Positions 8,053 to 16,452 of a DNA stretch of 64,000 nucleotides are shown piece by piece. The stretch is from the NCBI GenBank assembly GCA_963727285.1, contig CAVSFF010000003.1, forward strand, positions 62,001 through 126,000, given 5' to 3'. The position numbers and the translations under genes were made by a program. The notes under the pieces were generated by a model, which saw only the letters and a list, made by a program, of their open reading frames with translations, searched no databases and was not told the origin of the DNA. This DNA comes from CAITWD01 sp963727285 (GTDB taxonomy: Bacteria; Actinomycetota; Thermoleophilia; Miltoncostaeales; Miltoncostaeaceae). Each line of letters starts with the position of its first letter. Positions within the stretch are counted from its first letter, which is position 1.

Positions 8053-9794
8053 ACCGGGTCAGCTATATCGATACGACGCTCCGGGATCTCGCCACCTTCC
8101 CGTGGGGATCGTCGATCGACGCCAACGATCTCGCCGCTGCCGCCGGTGCCCTCGCCCAGGTCGGAGCGCAGGCCATCGAAGTCATGGACCCGCGCTGCGC
8201 GCGCGCGGCGCTGGAGCTGCGGACCGAGTCCCCCTGGGATCGCATTCGCGCCGTCGTCCGCCACGTCGGCCGTACGCCCGTCGGCATCGTCGTGCACGGA
8301 ACGATGCTGTGGCACGACCGACCGGTCGGACCGGACGTCGTCCGCCAATTCGTCCTGTCGGCCGCAGAGGCCGGCGTCGGGCGCATTCGTGCGCTTGATC
8401 CGCTCAACGATGCGAGCTCGCTTGATGCGGTTGCCGCAGCCGCGCGTGAAGCCCGGGTCGGGTTCGTCCCGACGCTCGTGGCCGGACCGGCGCCGGACGT
8501 CACCGATACCCGCTGGGAGCGGGAGGCACGGGCGCTGGCGTCCCTGCCGGGAGCGGCGGCGCTGTGCGTGTCCGACGGTGGCGGGCACCTGTCACCCGGC
8601 CAGCTGGCCACCCTTGTCGAGACTGCGGTACGGGTCGCCGACATCCCGGTCGAGGTCATCGTGCAGGCGCCGGGGGGACTTGCCCCGATCCTCGCGCAGT
8701 CGGCCATCGCCGCCGGTGCGGCCGCGGTGTACTGCGCCGCGGGTGCCTTGGCGATGACCGCCGCGCGCCCGAGCGCCGAGACGTTGCGGGTCGCTCTGGA
8801 CGGTACGGCCAACGGGCTCAGCGTCGATCGCGAGGGGCTCCATGCCGCGGCACGCATCATCGGCCCGATGCTCACGGCGGACCGCCTGTCCTTGGCCGCC
8901 GCCGATCTGTTCGGGCCTGCCGTCGCGCCTGCCCCCGGATCTCGAGGCTGCCCTGGTGAGCCGTCTTGGGCGACTGGGGATGTCCCGCAGCCTGCTCGAG
9001 GTGGCGGACGAGGTGCGCCTTGTCGCCACCGAGATCGGTGCCGCGACCCTGGCATACCCACTCGGCGATGCGATCGTGACCCAAGCAGCCGACCACGTCA
9101 TCGACGGCGAGCGCTGGGTCGACATCGAGCCGGTACTCGCGGCCACCGCGCTCGGCCAGTACGGCCCGGTTCGGGGGCCCGTGTCCGAGCAGGTACTGGC
9201 GATTGCCCAGGGGTCGACCCCGCTCGACACCGAGCCCGTCACCCTGTCCGGGATCGCGCCGACGCCCCGCGCGGCGCGGCTGCCGAGGACGTGGTGCTCT
9301 GGGCCCAGTTCCCGGAGGCCGTCCAGCGCCTGGTGGCGCGGCGACAGTCGCTGCGGACCGAGGTCGCCGACGAAGAGGGCGCGGCGATCGACCGGGTCCT
9401 GCTGGAGACCCTGATCCAGGCCGTCGAAGGGTCGGCGGAGGCCGAGGTGAGCGTCGAGCTCGGCGGAGCGCGCGTGACCGTGCGACGGTCCGCGCCCGCC
9501 CCGGCGGTGACAGGGTCGGCCGCCGGAGCGGGGGAGACCCCGGTCGACGACGGACTCCACCACGTCACGAGTCCCATGGTCGGCACCTTCTACCGGGCAC
9601 CGTCTCCCGAGGCGGATCCGTTCGTGACCGAGGGCCAACGTGTCGAGGCCGGCGAGACGCTGTGCCTGATCGAGGCGATGAAGCTGTTCAACGAGATCAC
9701 CGCCGACGTCTCCGGGGTGGTGCGCAAGATCTGCGTGGACAACGCCCACGGGGTCGAGTTCGGCGACCTCCTCGTCCTGATCGATCCGGCCTAA
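8049..9794 (+). CDS. accB: Biotin carboxyl carrier protein fused to a degenerate carboxyltransferase domain; two frameshifts
   Basis: About 581 residues, against 150-180 for a normal AccB at this efp-accC locus. Residues 1-270 resemble the TIM-barrel carboxyltransferase of pyruvate carboxylase and oxaloacetate decarboxylase alpha (YIDTTLRD, ALDPLND, GGLAP). About 295-410 resemble its PYC_OADA domain (GDAIVTQA, GERWVDIEPVLAATALGQYG). The end is a standard biotinyl domain with EAMKL (biotinyl Lys near residue 545). The barrel has lost key residues: the carbamylated Lys of IKDMAG is Ser (VSDGGG), and the HLHTH metal ligands read EVIVQ. The frame breaks +1 in CCCCC (8932-8936) and -1 in CCCC (9265-9268); both are easily explained as base-run errors. 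Starts at a GTG overlapping the efp stop. Likely role: biotin carrier for AccC, with the dead barrel as scaffold; that part is inference. Confidence 0.8.
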   Translation: MNRVSYIDTTLRDLATFPWGSSIDANDLAAAAGALAQVGAQAIEVMDPRCARAALELRTESPWDRIRAVVRHVGRTPVGIVVHGTMLWHDRPVGPDVVRQFVLSAAEAGVGRIRALDPLNDASSLDAVAAAAREARVGFVPTLVAGPAPDVTDTRWEREARALASLPGAAALCVSDGGGHLSPGQLATLVETAVRVADIPVEVIVQAPGGLAPILAQSAIAAGAAAVYCAAGALAMTAARPSAETLRVALDGTANGLSVDREGLHAAARIIGPMLTADRLSLAAADLFGPAVAPAPGSRGCPGEPSWATGDVPQPARGGGRGAPCRHRDRCRDPGIPTRRCDRDPSSRPRHRRRALGRHRAGTRGHRARPVRPGSGARVRAGTGDCPGVDPARHRARHPVRDRADAPRGAAAEDVVLWAQFPEAVQRLVARRQSLRTEVADEEGAAIDRVLLETLIQAVEGSAEAEVSVELGGARVTVRRSAPAPAVTGSAAGAGETPVDDGLHHVTSPMVGTFYRAPSPEADPFVTEGQRVEAGETLCLIEAMKLFNEITADVSGVVRKICVDNAHGVEFGDLLVLIDPA

Positions 9795-9797
9795 CCG

Positions 9798-11165
9798 ATG
9801 GCCATGAAGCTGCTGGTTGCCAATCGGGGCGAGATCGCCGTGCGGATTCTGCGGACGGCCCGCGAGCTCGAGATCCCGACCGTGGCGGTGTATTCGACTG
9901 CGGACGCGGATTCACTGGCGGTCGAACTGGCTGATGAGGCCGTGTGCATCGGTCCGCCGCCGCCGAACGAGAGCTACCTGCGCATCCCCAATGTCGTCGC
10001 CGCGGGCGAGATCACCGGCTGCACGCACGTGCACCCGGGGTACGGGTTTCTGGCCGAGAACGCCGCCTTTGCCCGAGCCTGCGCGGATTCCGGCCTCGTG
10101 TTTGTCGGGCCGTCGCCGGATGTGATGGAGCGAATGGGCGACAAGGTCCAGGCCAAGCAGGCGGCACGCGAGGCGGGGCTGCCCGTGCTCGAGGGGTCCG
10201 ACGGGGCGGTGTCCGGGCTGCCCGAGGCGATCGCGGCCGCAGAGCGCGCCGGGTATCCGGTCCTGCTGAAGGCTGCTGCCGGTGGTGGCGGGCGTGGCAT
10301 GCGCCGCGTCGAATCCTCGGACGAGCTGCCGGCGGCGTTTGACATCGCCCAGCGGGAAGCCATTGCGGCATTCGGCGACGGTGGCCTGTACGTCGAACGG
10401 CTGCTGGACGGGGCACGGCACGTGGAGGTCCAGGTCCTCGCCGACGGCCTCGGCGGAGTGCTGATCGCCGGCGACCGCGAGTGCTCGATCCAGCGTCGCC
10501 ACCAGAAGCTTGTCGAGGAGGCGCCCGCCCCGAACCTGCCGGACGCCACGCGCACGGCGATGCACGACGCCTGCGCCCGCGCGGCGCGGGCCTGGGGATA
10601 CCGAAGCGCGGGAACGTTCGAGTTCCTCGTTGATGCGCAGGCAAACTTCTTCTTCCTCGAACTCAACGCCCGCCTGCAGGTCGAACATCCCGTCACCGAG
10701 CTGGTGTCGGGGCTCGATCTGGTGGCCGAGCAACTGCGGGTCGCCGAAGGCCAGGTGCTGAGCAGGACCGGCGTGGTGGAGCCGAACGGCCATGCGATCG
10801 AGGTGCGCGTCAACGCCGAAGATCCCGCTGCGGGATTCCGTCCGAGCGCCGGCCGGCTCCGTGAGTTCCGCATGCCGGGTGGACCCGGCGTCCGGATGGA
10901 CACCTTCTGCTCGGCGGGTGTCAACATCCCGCCCAACTACGACTCGTTGATCGCCAAGCTGTGCGTGTGGGCCGGCGACCGGCCGCGGGCGGTCGCCCGT
11001 CTGCGGCGCGCGCTCGACGAGGCCCAGGTCGACGGCGTGCCGACGACGATTCCGCTGTTCCGTGACATCGTCCGCGAGTCGTCGTTCATGGAGGGCCGCT
11101 ACACCACCTCGTATCTGACCGACCGTGCGCAGGCGCTGCCCTCACTCGATTCCCAGGCCGTATGA
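9798..11165 (+). CDS. accC: Biotin carboxylase subunit of acetyl-CoA carboxylase
   Basis: A 455-residue ATP-grasp enzyme that carboxylates the biotin on the carrier protein with bicarbonate. Visible in order: LLVANRGEIAVRI, HPGYGFLAENA, the glycine loop AAAGGGGRGMR, RDRECSIQRRHQKLVEEAP-type core (RECSIQRRHQK here), FLELNARLQVEHPVTE (usual form has NTR instead of NAR) and the C-terminal INAEDP region (VRVNAEDP). Starts 3 nt after the fused accB and overlaps nusB by ATGA. It could serve acetyl-CoA or another acyl-CoA carboxylase, because no transferase beta subunit lies in the window. Confidence 0.93.
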   Translation: MAMKLLVANRGEIAVRILRTARELEIPTVAVYSTADADSLAVELADEAVCIGPPPPNESYLRIPNVVAAGEITGCTHVHPGYGFLAENAAFARACADSGLVFVGPSPDVMERMGDKVQAKQAAREAGLPVLEGSDGAVSGLPEAIAAAERAGYPVLLKAAAGGGGRGMRRVESSDELPAAFDIAQREAIAAFGDGGLYVERLLDGARHVEVQVLADGLGGVLIAGDRECSIQRRHQKLVEEAPAPNLPDATRTAMHDACARAARAWGYRSAGTFEFLVDAQANFFFLELNARLQVEHPVTELVSGLDLVAEQLRVAEGQVLSRTGVVEPNGHAIEVRVNAEDPAAGFRPSAGRLREFRMPGGPGVRMDTFCSAGVNIPPNYDSLIAKLCVWAGDRPRAVARLRRALDEAQVDGVPTTIPLFRDIVRESSFMEGRYTTSYLTDRAQALPSLDSQAV

Positions 11166-11605
11166 CGACGGCGGGGCGGACTCCCGGCCACGAGGGTCGG
11201 CGGGCGGGCAGGACCCAGGCGGTCTTCCTGCTGTACCAGCACGATGTCACGGGGCTCGATCTCGAAGAGCTTGTCCGGAATGCCGAACGGGAGCGCGGCA
11301 AGACGATCGACGACTTCACGCGGGCCCTCATCGACGGCGTCACGGTGGATCAGGGCGCCATCGACACGCTGATCAGTGCCGCGGCCGACGGGTGGACGGC
11401 CGACCGCATCGCTCCCCTCGAGCGCAACATCATCCGCGTGGCCGTCCATGAGCTGCTTGACTGGCCCGAGATTCCCCAGGCGGTGTCGATCAACGAGGCC
11501 GTCGAGCTGACGAAGCTGTACTGCGCGACCGAAGCACCGTCGTTCGTCAACGGCGTGCTCGGGCGGATCGTGCGCGATCTCCCCGCGGAGGAGCTGTCGG
11601 CGTGA
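11162..11605 (+). CDS. nusB: Transcription antitermination protein NusB
   Basis: A 147-residue all-helical RNA-binding protein that, with NusE (S10), binds boxA in rRNA leaders. Recognisable: GRRAGRTQAVFLLYQHD at the N-terminus, then LERNIIRVAVHELL and the C-terminal core VSINEAVELTKLY and FVNGVLGRI. ATG overlaps the accC stop, and the stop overlaps the next GTG. efp-acc-nusB is a widespread gene order. Length is normal. Confidence 0.92.
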   Translation: MTTAGRTPGHEGRRAGRTQAVFLLYQHDVTGLDLEELVRNAERERGKTIDDFTRALIDGVTVDQGAIDTLISAAADGWTADRIAPLERNIIRVAVHELLDWPEIPQAVSINEAVELTKLYCATEAPSFVNGVLGRIVRDLPAEELSA

Positions 11606-11808
11606 GCGATCCGCCCCCGGAGCCCCTGCGCGCGGAGATCACCCGGCTCGAGGCGCTCGCCGAGGCCCTTGACCGCGACGACCTGACGCCCGAGCAGATC
11701 AAGGAGTTGTCCGATCGTGCCCTTGAGATTGCCCAGCGTGTGTCGACGCTTATCGCCGACGCCGGCACGTCCGGCCCGGATGAGGCCGGGACGCCAACGG
11801 CGTCCTAG
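11602..11808 (+). CDS. Tiny helical protein after nusB, possibly XseB-like
   Basis: Sixty-eight residues, starting at a GTG that overlaps the nusB stop (GTGA). Predicted helical hairpin: EITRLEALAEALDRDDLTPEQIKELSDRA followed by a second helix, then a flexible tail (given here only by its edges, EITRLEAL to VSTLIAD). The pattern LExLxExLxxxxLxxEQ followed by a second amphipathic helix recalls exonuclease VII small subunit, but no xseA is nearby and the XseB signature is not clear. It closes the long aro-nusB operon and shares its stop (CTAG) with the convergent gene. Confidence 0.6.
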   Translation: MSDPPPEPLRAEITRLEALAEALDRDDLTPEQIKELSDRALEIAQRVSTLIADAGTSGPDEAGTPTAS

Positions 11809-12623
11809 CGGGGCTTCATCCAGGCCATCAGGTCGTCGAACGGGACCGGCGACCCCAACAGGGCCCCCTGCGCGCGATCGACGCCGATGTCACGGGCCGT
11901 ATCGAGCTGTGCCGCCGATTGGATGCCGGTCGCCACGGTCACGAGCCCAAGGGCTCGCGCGAGGCCGACGATCGCCGACAGGGTCGCGCGTGCGGCGCCA
12001 TCGTCCGGAGCCGACTGGCAGATCTCCGGGGCGATACGCATCTCGCCGATCCGCAGCGCGCGCAGCTGGGTGATGGCCTCGGGACCCATCGAGGATTCGT
12101 CGACGGCCAGCATCACGCCCATCGCGCGCAGCTGTTGGAGGTTTGCGGCGACGTCGTCGGTTTCCGCGCTCGGGGGATGCGTGAGCTCGAGCACCAATGA
12201 ATCGGGTGACACGCCGGATGCGGTCAGCGCCTCGGCGACATTGGTGGAGAATCCCTCATGGGCAAGCTCGGGCATCGACACCTTCACCGACAGCCCGACC
12301 GGCCCTTCCGGCCGCGGTGCCTGAAGAATCTCCGAGAGCTCATGAACGGCCTCCCGGATGAGCCAGGCCCCGACCGGCACGATCGCGCCGGTGCGTTCGG
12401 CGACCTCGACGACGTGTTTCGGCGGCGCCTGGGCGAGAATCGGATCCGTAAAGCGGATGCGGGCCGCAATGCTGACGACCACGCCGGTCGGCAGGGCCAC
12501 GATCGGCCGGTAATGAACGGCCAACCGCTCGGTCAGTCCCGAGACGGCGAGCGCGGCGGCGATGGCGTCGTCGTCCGGGCCCTGGGCAGCCCCGGTGTGC
12601 GGAGCCGCGGTGTCCAAACTCAC
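11805..12623 (-). CDS. Degenerate EAL-domain protein, probably catalytically inactive
   Basis: A 272-residue single-domain protein with the EAL phosphodiesterase fold, from HYRPIVALPTG (residue about 37) to the end. Active-site motifs are lost: the signature EAL reads AAR (SIAARIRF), the DDFG motif is DESS, the catalytic-Lys motif LKID is MRIA, and the EGVE motif is TGIQS. Glutamate in LELTHP is kept. It therefore should not hydrolyse c-di-GMP but might bind it or act as a protein partner. Start GTG has a GGAGCAGGGT ribosome site. No GGDEF or sensor domain is attached. It lies divergent from dxs. Confidence 0.8.
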   Translation of the reverse strand: MSLDTAAPHTGAAQGPDDDAIAAALAVSGLTERLAVHYRPIVALPTGVVVSIAARIRFTDPILAQAPPKHVVEVAERTGAIVPVGAWLIREAVHELSEILQAPRPEGPVGLSVKVSMPELAHEGFSTNVAEALTASGVSPDSLVLELTHPPSAETDDVAANLQQLRAMGVMLAVDESSMGPEAITQLRALRIGEMRIAPEICQSAPDDGAARATLSAIVGLARALGLVTVATGIQSAAQLDTARDIGVDRAQGALLGSPVPFDDLMAWMKPR

Positions 12624-12767
12624 ACCCTGCTCCAGAGATCAACTGCGCTCGACACGGTGACGGGAAGACTAAAGGCCCCACCGGATGCATCGGTCCCGAA
12701 GGTTCCGTGGGGACAGTCTCCGCGCTGTTCGGGACCGGTCGAGGCTCCCAGCCGGCGCGCGTTTCTC

Positions 12768-12773
12768 TAGGAT
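12768..12773 (+). promoter_or_regulatory. -10 element of dxs, leaderless type
   Basis: TAGGAT ends 7 nt before the dxs ATG. No ribosome binding site and no clear -35 are visible. Confidence 0.5.
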
Positions 12774-12780
12774 CCCAGTG

Positions 12781-14694
12781 ATGACCGACGACCTGTTTGA
12801 GTTGTATCCGCTCCTCGCCGGGCTCGAGGGCCCCGCCGACCTGCGGGACATGACGGACGCGCAGCTTGCCGATCTGACCCACGAGATGCGTGAGGCGATC
12901 ATCACGACGGTGTCGCAGACCGGCGGACACCTCGGCGCGAGCCTCGGCACCGTGGAATTGACGGTGGCGCTCCACTGCGAGCTCGAGAGCCCGCGCGACA
13001 AGATCATCTGGGACGTCGGACATCAGGCCTACGGGCACAAGCTGCTGACCGGGCGCCTGGCCCAGTTCTCGACGTTGCGCCAGCAGGGTGGGCTGTCGGG
13101 TTTTCTCAAGCGCACCGAGAGCGAACACGACGTGATGGGTGCCGGCCATGCGTCGACATCGATCAGCTACGCGGTCGGGCTCGCCGAGGCCGAGCGTCGC
13201 AGCGGCGCGGAGCCCGGTGCGGTCGTGTGCGTCATCGGTGACGGCGCAATGACCGGGGGAATGGCCTACGAGGGTCTCAACCAGGCAGGTGCGCTCGGAT
13301 CGCCCGTCGTGGTGGTGCTGAACGATAACGGCATGAGCATCTCCCAGAACGTCGGCGCGATGTCCCGCATGCTCCAGCGTGCCCGCGTCGATTCGACCAT
13401 CACCCGGGTACGCGAGGAGCTCGAGCGCGGCCTGTCGCGCGTCCCCGGCGGCGGTGCGGTCGGAACGAGTCTGCGGGACGCGACGAAGGCCTTGTGGTTC
13501 GAATCCGGGGCCCTGTTCGAGGCGCTCGGGTTTGCCTACATCGGCCCCATCGACGGTCACGATCTCGAGGCCGTCCGCGGTGCGGTGCGCTTGGCGGTGC
13601 GGCGCAATCGCCCGGTACTGGTCCACGTGAAGACGACCAAGGGCAAAGGGTACGAGCCGGCCGAGGCCGATGTCGAGGCGATGCACGGCGCGGGTCCGTT
13701 CAATCCGGCCTCCGGAAAGTCCGCCCCCGCCGCCGCGCCCGGGCCGCCGACGTACACGGAGGTGTTCGGACAGAGCCTGGTCGCCGAAGCGGAGCGCGAC
13801 CCGCGGGTGATCGGCATCACGGCGGCAATGCTCAAGGGCACGGGAATGCAGCACATGGCCGCGCGCTTTCCGGAGCGCACCTTCGATGTGGGCATCGCCG
13901 AGCAGCACGGGGTCGTGTTCGCATGCGGGTTGGCGATCGCCGGACTCAGGCCCGTCGTGGCGATGTACTCGACCTTTCTGCAGCGCGCGTTCGATCCGAT
14001 CGTCCACGACGTGGCCCTGCAGAACCTGCCGGTCGTGTTCGCCATTGACCGTGGCGGCCTCGTCGGCGACGACGGCGCGACCCATCACGGGATCCTTGAC
14101 ATCGCCTATCTGCGCAGCATTCCGAACATGACGGTCATGGCCCCGATGGACGAGGCCGAGCTCGTGACGATGCTGCACACCGCCTTGCGGATCGACGGGC
14201 CCGTCGCCCTCCGGTACCCGCGCGGGTCCGGACTCGGCGTGGATCTTCCGGCACAGCCGGACGTCATTCCCACGGGGACCGCCCGGGTGCTGGCCGCCGG
14301 CGAGCGGGTCGCGCTGGTCGGCTACGGGTACGGAGCGCAGATCGCCGTTGCCGCCGCCGAACGACTCCGCGCGAACGGCGGATTCTCACCGACGGTCGTC
14401 AATGCCCGCTTCGTCAAGCCGCTCGACGAGACCATGATGCGTCAGCTCGTGGCCCGCCATGAGCTGGTGGTGACGATCGAGGACCACTCGGCCCACGGCG
14501 GGTTCGGGTCGGCGGTGCTCGAGGCGGTCGCCGACATCCCGAACCGCGTCCTGGTGCTCGGCCTTCCGGATCGCTTCATCGACCACGGCAAGCGCGATGC
14601 GCTGCTCGCGGAGGCCGGTCTCGATCCGGACGACGTCGCGGCACGGGTGCTCGCCGAGTTGTCGGGACCGGCGCGGACGGTCACCTCCGTCTAA
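12781..14694 (+). CDS. dxs: 1-deoxy-D-xylulose-5-phosphate synthase
   Basis: A 637-residue thiamine-diphosphate enzyme that joins pyruvate and glyceraldehyde 3-phosphate as the first step of the MEP isoprenoid pathway. The thiamine motif GDGAMTGGMAYEGLNQ with its NDN end (VVVLNDNGMSIS) is in the first domain; the TK-like pyrimidine domain carries DVGIAEQHG with the catalytic Glu; and DRGGLVGDDGATHHG is present. The start at 12781 was chosen over upstream in-frame ATGs because the family begins about here and a -10 hexamer sits 7 nt before it. Length is normal. The next gene (tlyA) seems to have its own promoter. Confidence 0.95.
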   Translation: MTDDLFELYPLLAGLEGPADLRDMTDAQLADLTHEMREAIITTVSQTGGHLGASLGTVELTVALHCELESPRDKIIWDVGHQAYGHKLLTGRLAQFSTLRQQGGLSGFLKRTESEHDVMGAGHASTSISYAVGLAEAERRSGAEPGAVVCVIGDGAMTGGMAYEGLNQAGALGSPVVVVLNDNGMSISQNVGAMSRMLQRARVDSTITRVREELERGLSRVPGGGAVGTSLRDATKALWFESGALFEALGFAYIGPIDGHDLEAVRGAVRLAVRRNRPVLVHVKTTKGKGYEPAEADVEAMHGAGPFNPASGKSAPAAAPGPPTYTEVFGQSLVAEAERDPRVIGITAAMLKGTGMQHMAARFPERTFDVGIAEQHGVVFACGLAIAGLRPVVAMYSTFLQRAFDPIVHDVALQNLPVVFAIDRGGLVGDDGATHHGILDIAYLRSIPNMTVMAPMDEAELVTMLHTALRIDGPVALRYPRGSGLGVDLPAQPDVIPTGTARVLAAGERVALVGYGYGAQIAVAAAERLRANGGFSPTVVNARFVKPLDETMMRQLVARHELVVTIEDHSAHGGFGSAVLEAVADIPNRVLVLGLPDRFIDHGKRDALLAEAGLDPDDVAARVLAELSGPARTVTSV

Positions 14695-14734
14695 GGGGCG
14701 GCGGTGGCAGGATCGCGCGGACCGCACCCGGGGC

Positions 14735-14740
14735 TATCAT
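14735..14740 (+). promoter_or_regulatory. -10 element of tlyA, leaderless type
   Basis: TATCAT ends 8 nt before the GTG at 14749. It supports that start over the in-frame GTG at 14704. Confidence 0.5.
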
Positions 14741-14748
14741 CGGCAGCT

Positions 14749-15558
14749 GTGCCACGGTCCCGTCTGGATATTGTGCTCGTGGAGCGGGGGCTTGCGCCGA
14801 CGCGAGCCCGTGCCCAAGCCGCGGTGCTCGCCGGGCGCGTCCGGGTCGACGGCAAGATCAGCGACAAGCCCGGGATGGCCGTCGCCCCCGACCGGTCGAT
14901 CGAGGTCACGCCGGCTCCGGAGTTTGTCTCGCGGGGCGGGCTCAAGCTCGACAACGCGCTCCGGCACTTCGATGTCGATGTCACCGCCGCGCGGGTCCTG
15001 GACCTCGGTGCGTCGACCGGCGGATTCACCGATTGCGTCCTCGCGCGCGGCGCCGCCGAGGTCATCGCGGTCGATGTCGGGTACGGCCAGCTCGACTGGC
15101 GACTGCGCAACGATCCTCGCGTCCACGTCATGGAGCGCACCAATGCGCGCAATCTGGTCCCCGGGGACCTGCCGTACGCCCCGGACTTGGTCGTGTGCGA
15201 TCTCGCCTTCATTTCCACCGCTCTGGTGTGGGGCGCAATCGCACCGTGCCTGGCCGAGGAGTGGCAGGCGGTCGTGATGGTCAAGCCCCAGTTCGAGGCA
15301 GGACGCGAACATGTGGGCTCGTCCGGGGTCGTTCGCGACCCGGCCGTCCGCGCCGCCGCCGTCCGGCGGGTGGCGACGGCGATTGCGGCCGCAGGCGGTG
15401 TCGTGTGTGATGCGTGCGACAGCGGTGTGCCCGGACCGAAGGGCAACCGGGAAATCTTTCTCTACGCACGCTCCGCCGGGCCGGGGGCGACTGCATCCGA
15501 TCTCGACCAACGCATCGCCGCCGCTGTCGCGGCCGGCGCCGACGGGGAGGGGAAATGA
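14749..15558 (+). CDS. tlyA: TlyA-family rRNA 2'-O-methyltransferase
   Basis: A 269-residue protein. Residues 1-60 form an S4 RNA-binding domain (RLDIVLVERGLAPTRARAQ, VRVDG) and the rest an FtsJ-like SAM methyltransferase with the SAM loop DLGASTGGFTDCVL and VVCDLAFIS. In mycobacteria TlyA methylates 16S and 23S rRNA and sets capreomycin sensitivity; older annotations call it haemolysin. GTG 14749 is preferred because the family starts right there. Its stop overlaps nadK (ATGA). tlyA-nadK-recN is a characteristic actinobacterial block. Confidence 0.9.
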   Translation: MPRSRLDIVLVERGLAPTRARAQAAVLAGRVRVDGKISDKPGMAVAPDRSIEVTPAPEFVSRGGLKLDNALRHFDVDVTAARVLDLGASTGGFTDCVLARGAAEVIAVDVGYGQLDWRLRNDPRVHVMERTNARNLVPGDLPYAPDLVVCDLAFISTALVWGAIAPCLAEEWQAVVMVKPQFEAGREHVGSSGVVRDPAVRAAAVRRVATAIAAAGGVVCDACDSGVPGPKGNREIFLYARSAGPGATASDLDQRIAAAVAAGADGEGK

Positions 15559-16448
15559 CCGAGCCCAACCGAGCGATTCCGATCGTGGCGGCCCGCGCGC
15601 CCGTGGAGCGGGTGCTGCTGTTGACCCACCGCGCCCCGGAGCACACCAGCGGGGCCCTCGACACCGTGCTTGCGATCCTGGACGAGAGCGGGGTGGAGGT
15701 GCTGGTCCCGCCGGTCGAGGTGGCCAAACACCCCCGCCTGGACCAGTTCGTCTCCAGCGAAGACGTGGTCCTGCGCAGCGACGGCGAGGACCTCATCGTC
15801 GTCTTGGGCGGCGACGGATCGATGTTGCGGGCACTGGCGCGTGAGGCCGGCGCCGGCACTCCGGTCATCGGCGTCAACTTCGGCCGGGTCGGATTCCTGT
15901 GCTCGATCGAGCGTGACGATCTCGAGCACGGATTGCGTCGGGCGGTGCGCGGAGACTATTCGGTCCTGTCACTCCCGTCACTGACTGTCGACTGGAGCGA
16001 CGGCACCGTGCGCGCCGTGAACGATCTTGCCCTCGTGCGCAGCGGTGAGACGCGGATCGCGGACCTGTCGTTTGCCATCGACGGCGAGAAGGTGGCCACC
16101 GTCCGGTGCGACGGGGTCGTGTGCTCGACACCGGTGGGGTCGACCGCCTACAACCTGGCCGCGGGCGGCCCGACCGTGAGCTGGCGCGTGCGCTGCTTCG
16201 TGCTCAGCTTTCTCGCAGGGCACCATCTCGATACCCGTCCACTGGTCATCGCGCCGGAGGAGCAGCTGGTCGTCACGAACTCGGCCATCTGGGGCGACTG
16301 CGACGTCCTGGCCGATGGGGCCAAGGTCGGCACGCTTGCCCCCGGACGTCAGATCACCGTCGGTCTCGGCGGGTCGGACGTCCACCTGGCGATCTTCCCG
16401 GAGGCGTCGTTCTTCCGGCGGTATCGGGAGAAGTTCGGGCGAGGCTGA
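15555..16448 (+). CDS. nadK: NAD kinase
   Basis: A 297-residue kinase that makes NADP from NAD with ATP or polyphosphate. Key motifs: LGGDGSMLRALR-type loop (LGGDGSMLRAL) with the catalytic Asp, GVNFGRVGFLC, AVNDLALVR and STPVGSTAYNLAAGGP, where Val replaces the usual Thr. The ATG at 15555 overlaps the tlyA stop; upstream in-frame codons belong to tlyA. Normal length. Cytoplasmic and upstream of recN, as in mycobacteria. Confidence 0.93.
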   Translation: MTEPNRAIPIVAARAPVERVLLLTHRAPEHTSGALDTVLAILDESGVEVLVPPVEVAKHPRLDQFVSSEDVVLRSDGEDLIVVLGGDGSMLRALAREAGAGTPVIGVNFGRVGFLCSIERDDLEHGLRRAVRGDYSVLSLPSLTVDWSDGTVRAVNDLALVRSGETRIADLSFAIDGEKVATVRCDGVVCSTPVGSTAYNLAAGGPTVSWRVRCFVLSFLAGHHLDTRPLVIAPEEQLVVTNSAIWGDCDVLADGAKVGTLAPGRQITVGLGGSDVHLAIFPEASFFRRYREKFGRG

Positions 16449-16452
16449 TGCC

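Noticed and set aside
11602..11808. Firm xseB call for the gene after nusB
   Set aside because: Size and helical pattern fit, but the XseB signature and an xseA partner are missing, so it was left as unknown.
12340..14178. Long minus-strand open frame (612 codons) opposite dxs
   Set aside because: Antisense shadow of a GC-rich gene; composition is His/Arg/Gly-rich with no family pattern, and dxs is unambiguous.
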